Shown piece by piece: positions 21,971 through 26,698 of a stretch of 26,698 bases of DNA. Made by a program: the position numbers and the translations under genes. Below the pieces are notes generated by a model. The model ran no database searches. It saw only the letters and a program-made list of their open reading frames with translations, and was not told the origin of the DNA. The DNA comes from Methylibium sp964622685. Its GTDB lineage: Bacteria > Pseudomonadota > Gammaproteobacteria > Burkholderiales > Burkholderiaceae_C. Positions within the stretch are counted from its first letter, which is position 1. Each line of letters opens with the position of its first letter. The stretch is taken from the NCBI GenBank assembly GCA_964622685.1, contig CAZUUU010000029.1, positions 1 through 26,698 of the forward strand. Reading direction: 5' to 3'.

Positions 21971-23050
21971 CTAGGGCTGCAGCACGAGGCGGCGGCTTCC
22001 TCCACCGGCCGCTTGCATCGGCGCGGCGAGCTGCAAGGCCAGGCGCTGCAGCCCGGCCCAGGGGTCGGTCGGCCACTGCGGATGCTTCAGGCCCTTCACC
22101 AGGCCGTCGCAGACATGCGCGGCGGCGACCAGGTGATCGAGCGTGCCGGCGGTCAGCAGCGGCAGGGCGCGCTCGAACAATCGTTCCTTCGCGCCCCAGA
22201 TGCGGTTCTCGCGCAGGGCCATCGGCAGCGGCTTGCCGCTGGCGACGGCGTCCTTGCAGCGCTTGAGCGCCCGGATGTCCTCGGCCAGCGTCCAGTGCAC
22301 CAGGACAGCGGCCTCGCCCTCGGCCCGCAGGCCCTCCAGCATGCGCAGCACCCGCGGCACCTGGCCGGCCAGCACCGCCTCGCCGAGCTTGAAGACGCTG
22401 TAGCGGGCCACGTTCAGCACCGCGGCCTCGACCTGCTCGAGGCTCAGCGCGCCGGGCGGGTAGAGCAGGCCGAGCTTGGTCAGCTCCTGCTGGGCGGCGA
22501 GCAGGTTGCCCTCGACGCGATCGGCGAAGAAGGCGAGCGTGCGCTGGCCTTCCTCGCCCTCGGCGACGCGCTGGCCCTGGGCCTTGAGGCGCTGCGCCAG
22601 CCACTGCGGCAGCGCGGCCCGTTCGACCGGATCGAGCCGCAGTGTCACGCCGGCGGCATCGAGCGCAGCGAACCAGGCACTGGTGGACTGCTGCCGGTCC
22701 AGCCGCGGCAGCATGACCAGCGTGACGACGCCCTCGGGCAGGTGCTCGCAATAGTGCTGCAGCGCCTGCGAGCCGTCCTTGCCGGGCTTGCCCGAGGGGA
22801 TGCGGATCTCGACGATCTTGGCCTCGGCGAACAGGCTCATCGAGCTGGCGGCGCCCAGCAGCGAACTCCAGTCGAAGTGCGCGCCGGCGACGTGGTGCAC
22901 CTCGCGCTCGGTGTGCCCGGCGGCGCGCGCGGCGGCGCGGATCGCATCGGCGGCCTCGAGGGCCAGCAGCGGCTCGTCGCCGTGCAGGGTGTACAGGGGC
23001 TTCAGGCCCCTCTGAAGGTGCGCGTCGAGCTGGTCGGGCTTGAGCTGCAT
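21971..23050 (-). CDS. holA: DNA polymerase III subunit delta
   Basis: 359 residues, slightly longer than Escherichia coli HolA (343). Typical features: MQLKPDQLDAHL at the start, PLYTLHGDEPLLALEAADAIR, FDWSSLLGAASSMSLFAEAKIVEIR, EGNLLAAQQELTKLGLLYP and DVRALKR-like DIRALKRCKDA in the collar domain. Delta is the part of the clamp-loader complex that opens the beta sliding clamp. It lies 5 nt after lptE; leuS-lptE-holA is a widely conserved order in proteobacteria. Confidence 0.95.
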   Translation of the reverse strand: MQLKPDQLDAHLQRGLKPLYTLHGDEPLLALEAADAIRAAARAAGHTEREVHHVAGAHFDWSSLLGAASSMSLFAEAKIVEIRIPSGKPGKDGSQALQHYCEHLPEGVVTLVMLPRLDRQQSTSAWFAALDAAGVTLRLDPVERAALPQWLAQRLKAQGQRVAEGEEGQRTLAFFADRVEGNLLAAQQELTKLGLLYPPGALSLEQVEAAVLNVARYSVFKLGEAVLAGQVPRVLRMLEGLRAEGEAAVLVHWTLAEDIRALKRCKDAVASGKPLPMALRENRIWGAKERLFERALPLLTAGTLDHLVAAAHVCDGLVKGLKHPQWPTDPWAGLQRLALQLAAPMQAAGGGSRRLVLQP

Positions 23051-23055
23051 GCGGT

Positions 23056-23564
23056 CTAGAGGGCCGGCACGGCGGCGAGCTGGCGCATCACCTGGTCGAC
23101 GATGTCGCTCTGCATGCCGCGGTAGAGCATCGCCTCCTCCTGCTCCTTGGCGAGGGCGTTGCTCTCGTTGTAGCTCATGTCGCGGCTCAGCAGCAATTCG
23201 GTGTCGCGGATCAGCACGCGGCCGGCCGGCGTGCGCAGCCGGAACTTCAGGCGTGTGCGCAGCGTGAACTCGCGCACCTGGCCGGCGGCGGTCTGCGCGG
23301 CGACCGACTTGTCGCGCACGTCCTCCAGCGCCTCGAGCACCACCTGGGCCTGGGCCGGCGTCTCGACCACACGGGTGCTGCCGCTCGCCTCGATGGCGCG
23401 CCGGAGCTGCTCGGTGAAGGGCGAGCGCTGCGGAAAGCCGACCAGCTGCACGCTCGCGAAGGCCAGCGTCGGCGGACGCCGCAGCTGGAAGCCGCAGGCC
23501 GCCAGCGGCACGGCGAGGGCCGCGGCCGCGAGCTTCATCAGGGCGCGGCGGCGGTCCGGCGGCA

Positions 23565-23565
<1 letters not shown>
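23056..23565 (-). CDS. lptE: LPS-assembly lipoprotein LptE
   Basis: 169 residues. A short N-terminal signal (RRRALMKLAAAALAVPLAAC) ends in the lipobox LAAC, so Cys24 should be lipidated. The mature part begins GFQLRRPPTLAF, as LptE does (GFxLRG...), and continues with FTEQLRRAIEASG, VLEALEDVRDKSV, REFTLRTRLKFRLRTPAG and SYNESNALAKEQEEAMLYRGMQ, a highly typical segment. LptE sits as a plug inside the LptD barrel in the outer membrane. The ATG overlaps the leuS stop by one base (TGATG), so translation is coupled; holA follows after 5 nt. Confidence 0.95.
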
Positions 23566-26222
<2,657 letters not shown>

Positions 26223-26265
26223 GCAGGCTGCGGCAGTGGGACTGCCGTCTCGAAAGACTGGCCGG

Positions 26266-26271
26266 ATTCTA
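26266..26271 (-). promoter_or_regulatory. Possible -10 box (TAGAAT) for leuS
   Basis: TAGAAT on the minus strand matches TATAAT in five of six positions and lies 44 nt before the leuS ATG. No clear -35 is seen at 16-18 nt spacing (the region is GC-only). The same hexamer followed by C occurs before amgK in this window. Confidence 0.3.
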
Positions 26272-26275
26272 GGGT

Positions 26276-26292
26276 GCGGCCTGCGCGGCCGC
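26276..26292 (-). terminator. Hairpin directly after the exbD-like gene
   Basis: GCGGCC-TGCGC-GGCCGC is a perfect 6-bp stem with a 5-nt loop, beginning 4 nt after the exbD stop codon. There is no T-tract. It could terminate or attenuate transcription entering leuS. Confidence 0.35.
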
Positions 26293-26296
26293 CCGT

Positions 26297-26698
<402 letters not shown>

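Overview
This window is about 26.7 kb of very GC-rich chromosome, with nearly every codon ending in G or C. It carries a densely packed set of housekeeping genes typical of a betaproteobacterium of the order Burkholderiales, perhaps a Rubrivivax/Leptothrix-like relative. That placement rests on gene content and protein flavour only. I see no rRNA, tRNA, CRISPR array, phage or insertion sequence, and no gene-free stretch longer than about 200 bases.

Left part (1-8978). The window opens inside atpD, followed by atpC, the end of the ATP synthase operon. A DUF937/YidB-like gene and rsmE lie on the minus strand. A LysR regulator follows, overlapping the 3' end of a sugar kinase gene of the AmgK type. 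Divergent from the kinase is lptD-surA-rsmA, an outer-membrane biogenesis and ribosome-maturation operon that lacks the pdxA gene usually found in it.

Accessory island (about 8980-10222). On the minus strand lies a compact cassette: a secreted guanyl-specific ribonuclease of the RNase Sa/barnase type, a barstar-family inhibitor, and an unrecognised 37-codon reading frame. A hairpin fills the gap before the small frame, and a terminator-like hairpin ends the cassette. Its promoter is threaded through GCAAAC/GTTTGC dyads. Codon use in the ribonuclease and at the end of the barstar gene is more AT-rich at third positions than in the neighbours. This is the most unusual part of the window.

Middle (10223-18342). 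maeB, a malic enzyme fused to a phosphotransacetylase-like domain, is divergent from a two-component pair: a PAS histidine kinase and a FixJ/LuxR-type regulator overlapping by ATGA. The shared intergenic region has an 11-bp perfect inverted repeat. Then come thiL, pgpA, pncC (cinA C-terminal type) and a GhrA-like 2-hydroxyacid dehydrogenase, all on the plus strand.

Right part (18350-26698), all minus strand. In order of transcription: exbD/tolR (cut by the window edge), then leuS-lptE-holA (tightly coupled), then a cupredoxin-like secreted protein gene 1 nt before a membrane GGDEF/EAL gene, and finally an orphan ATP synthase subunit c paralogue. LptD and LptE, the two partners of the outer-membrane LPS translocon, are both encoded here in separate operons.
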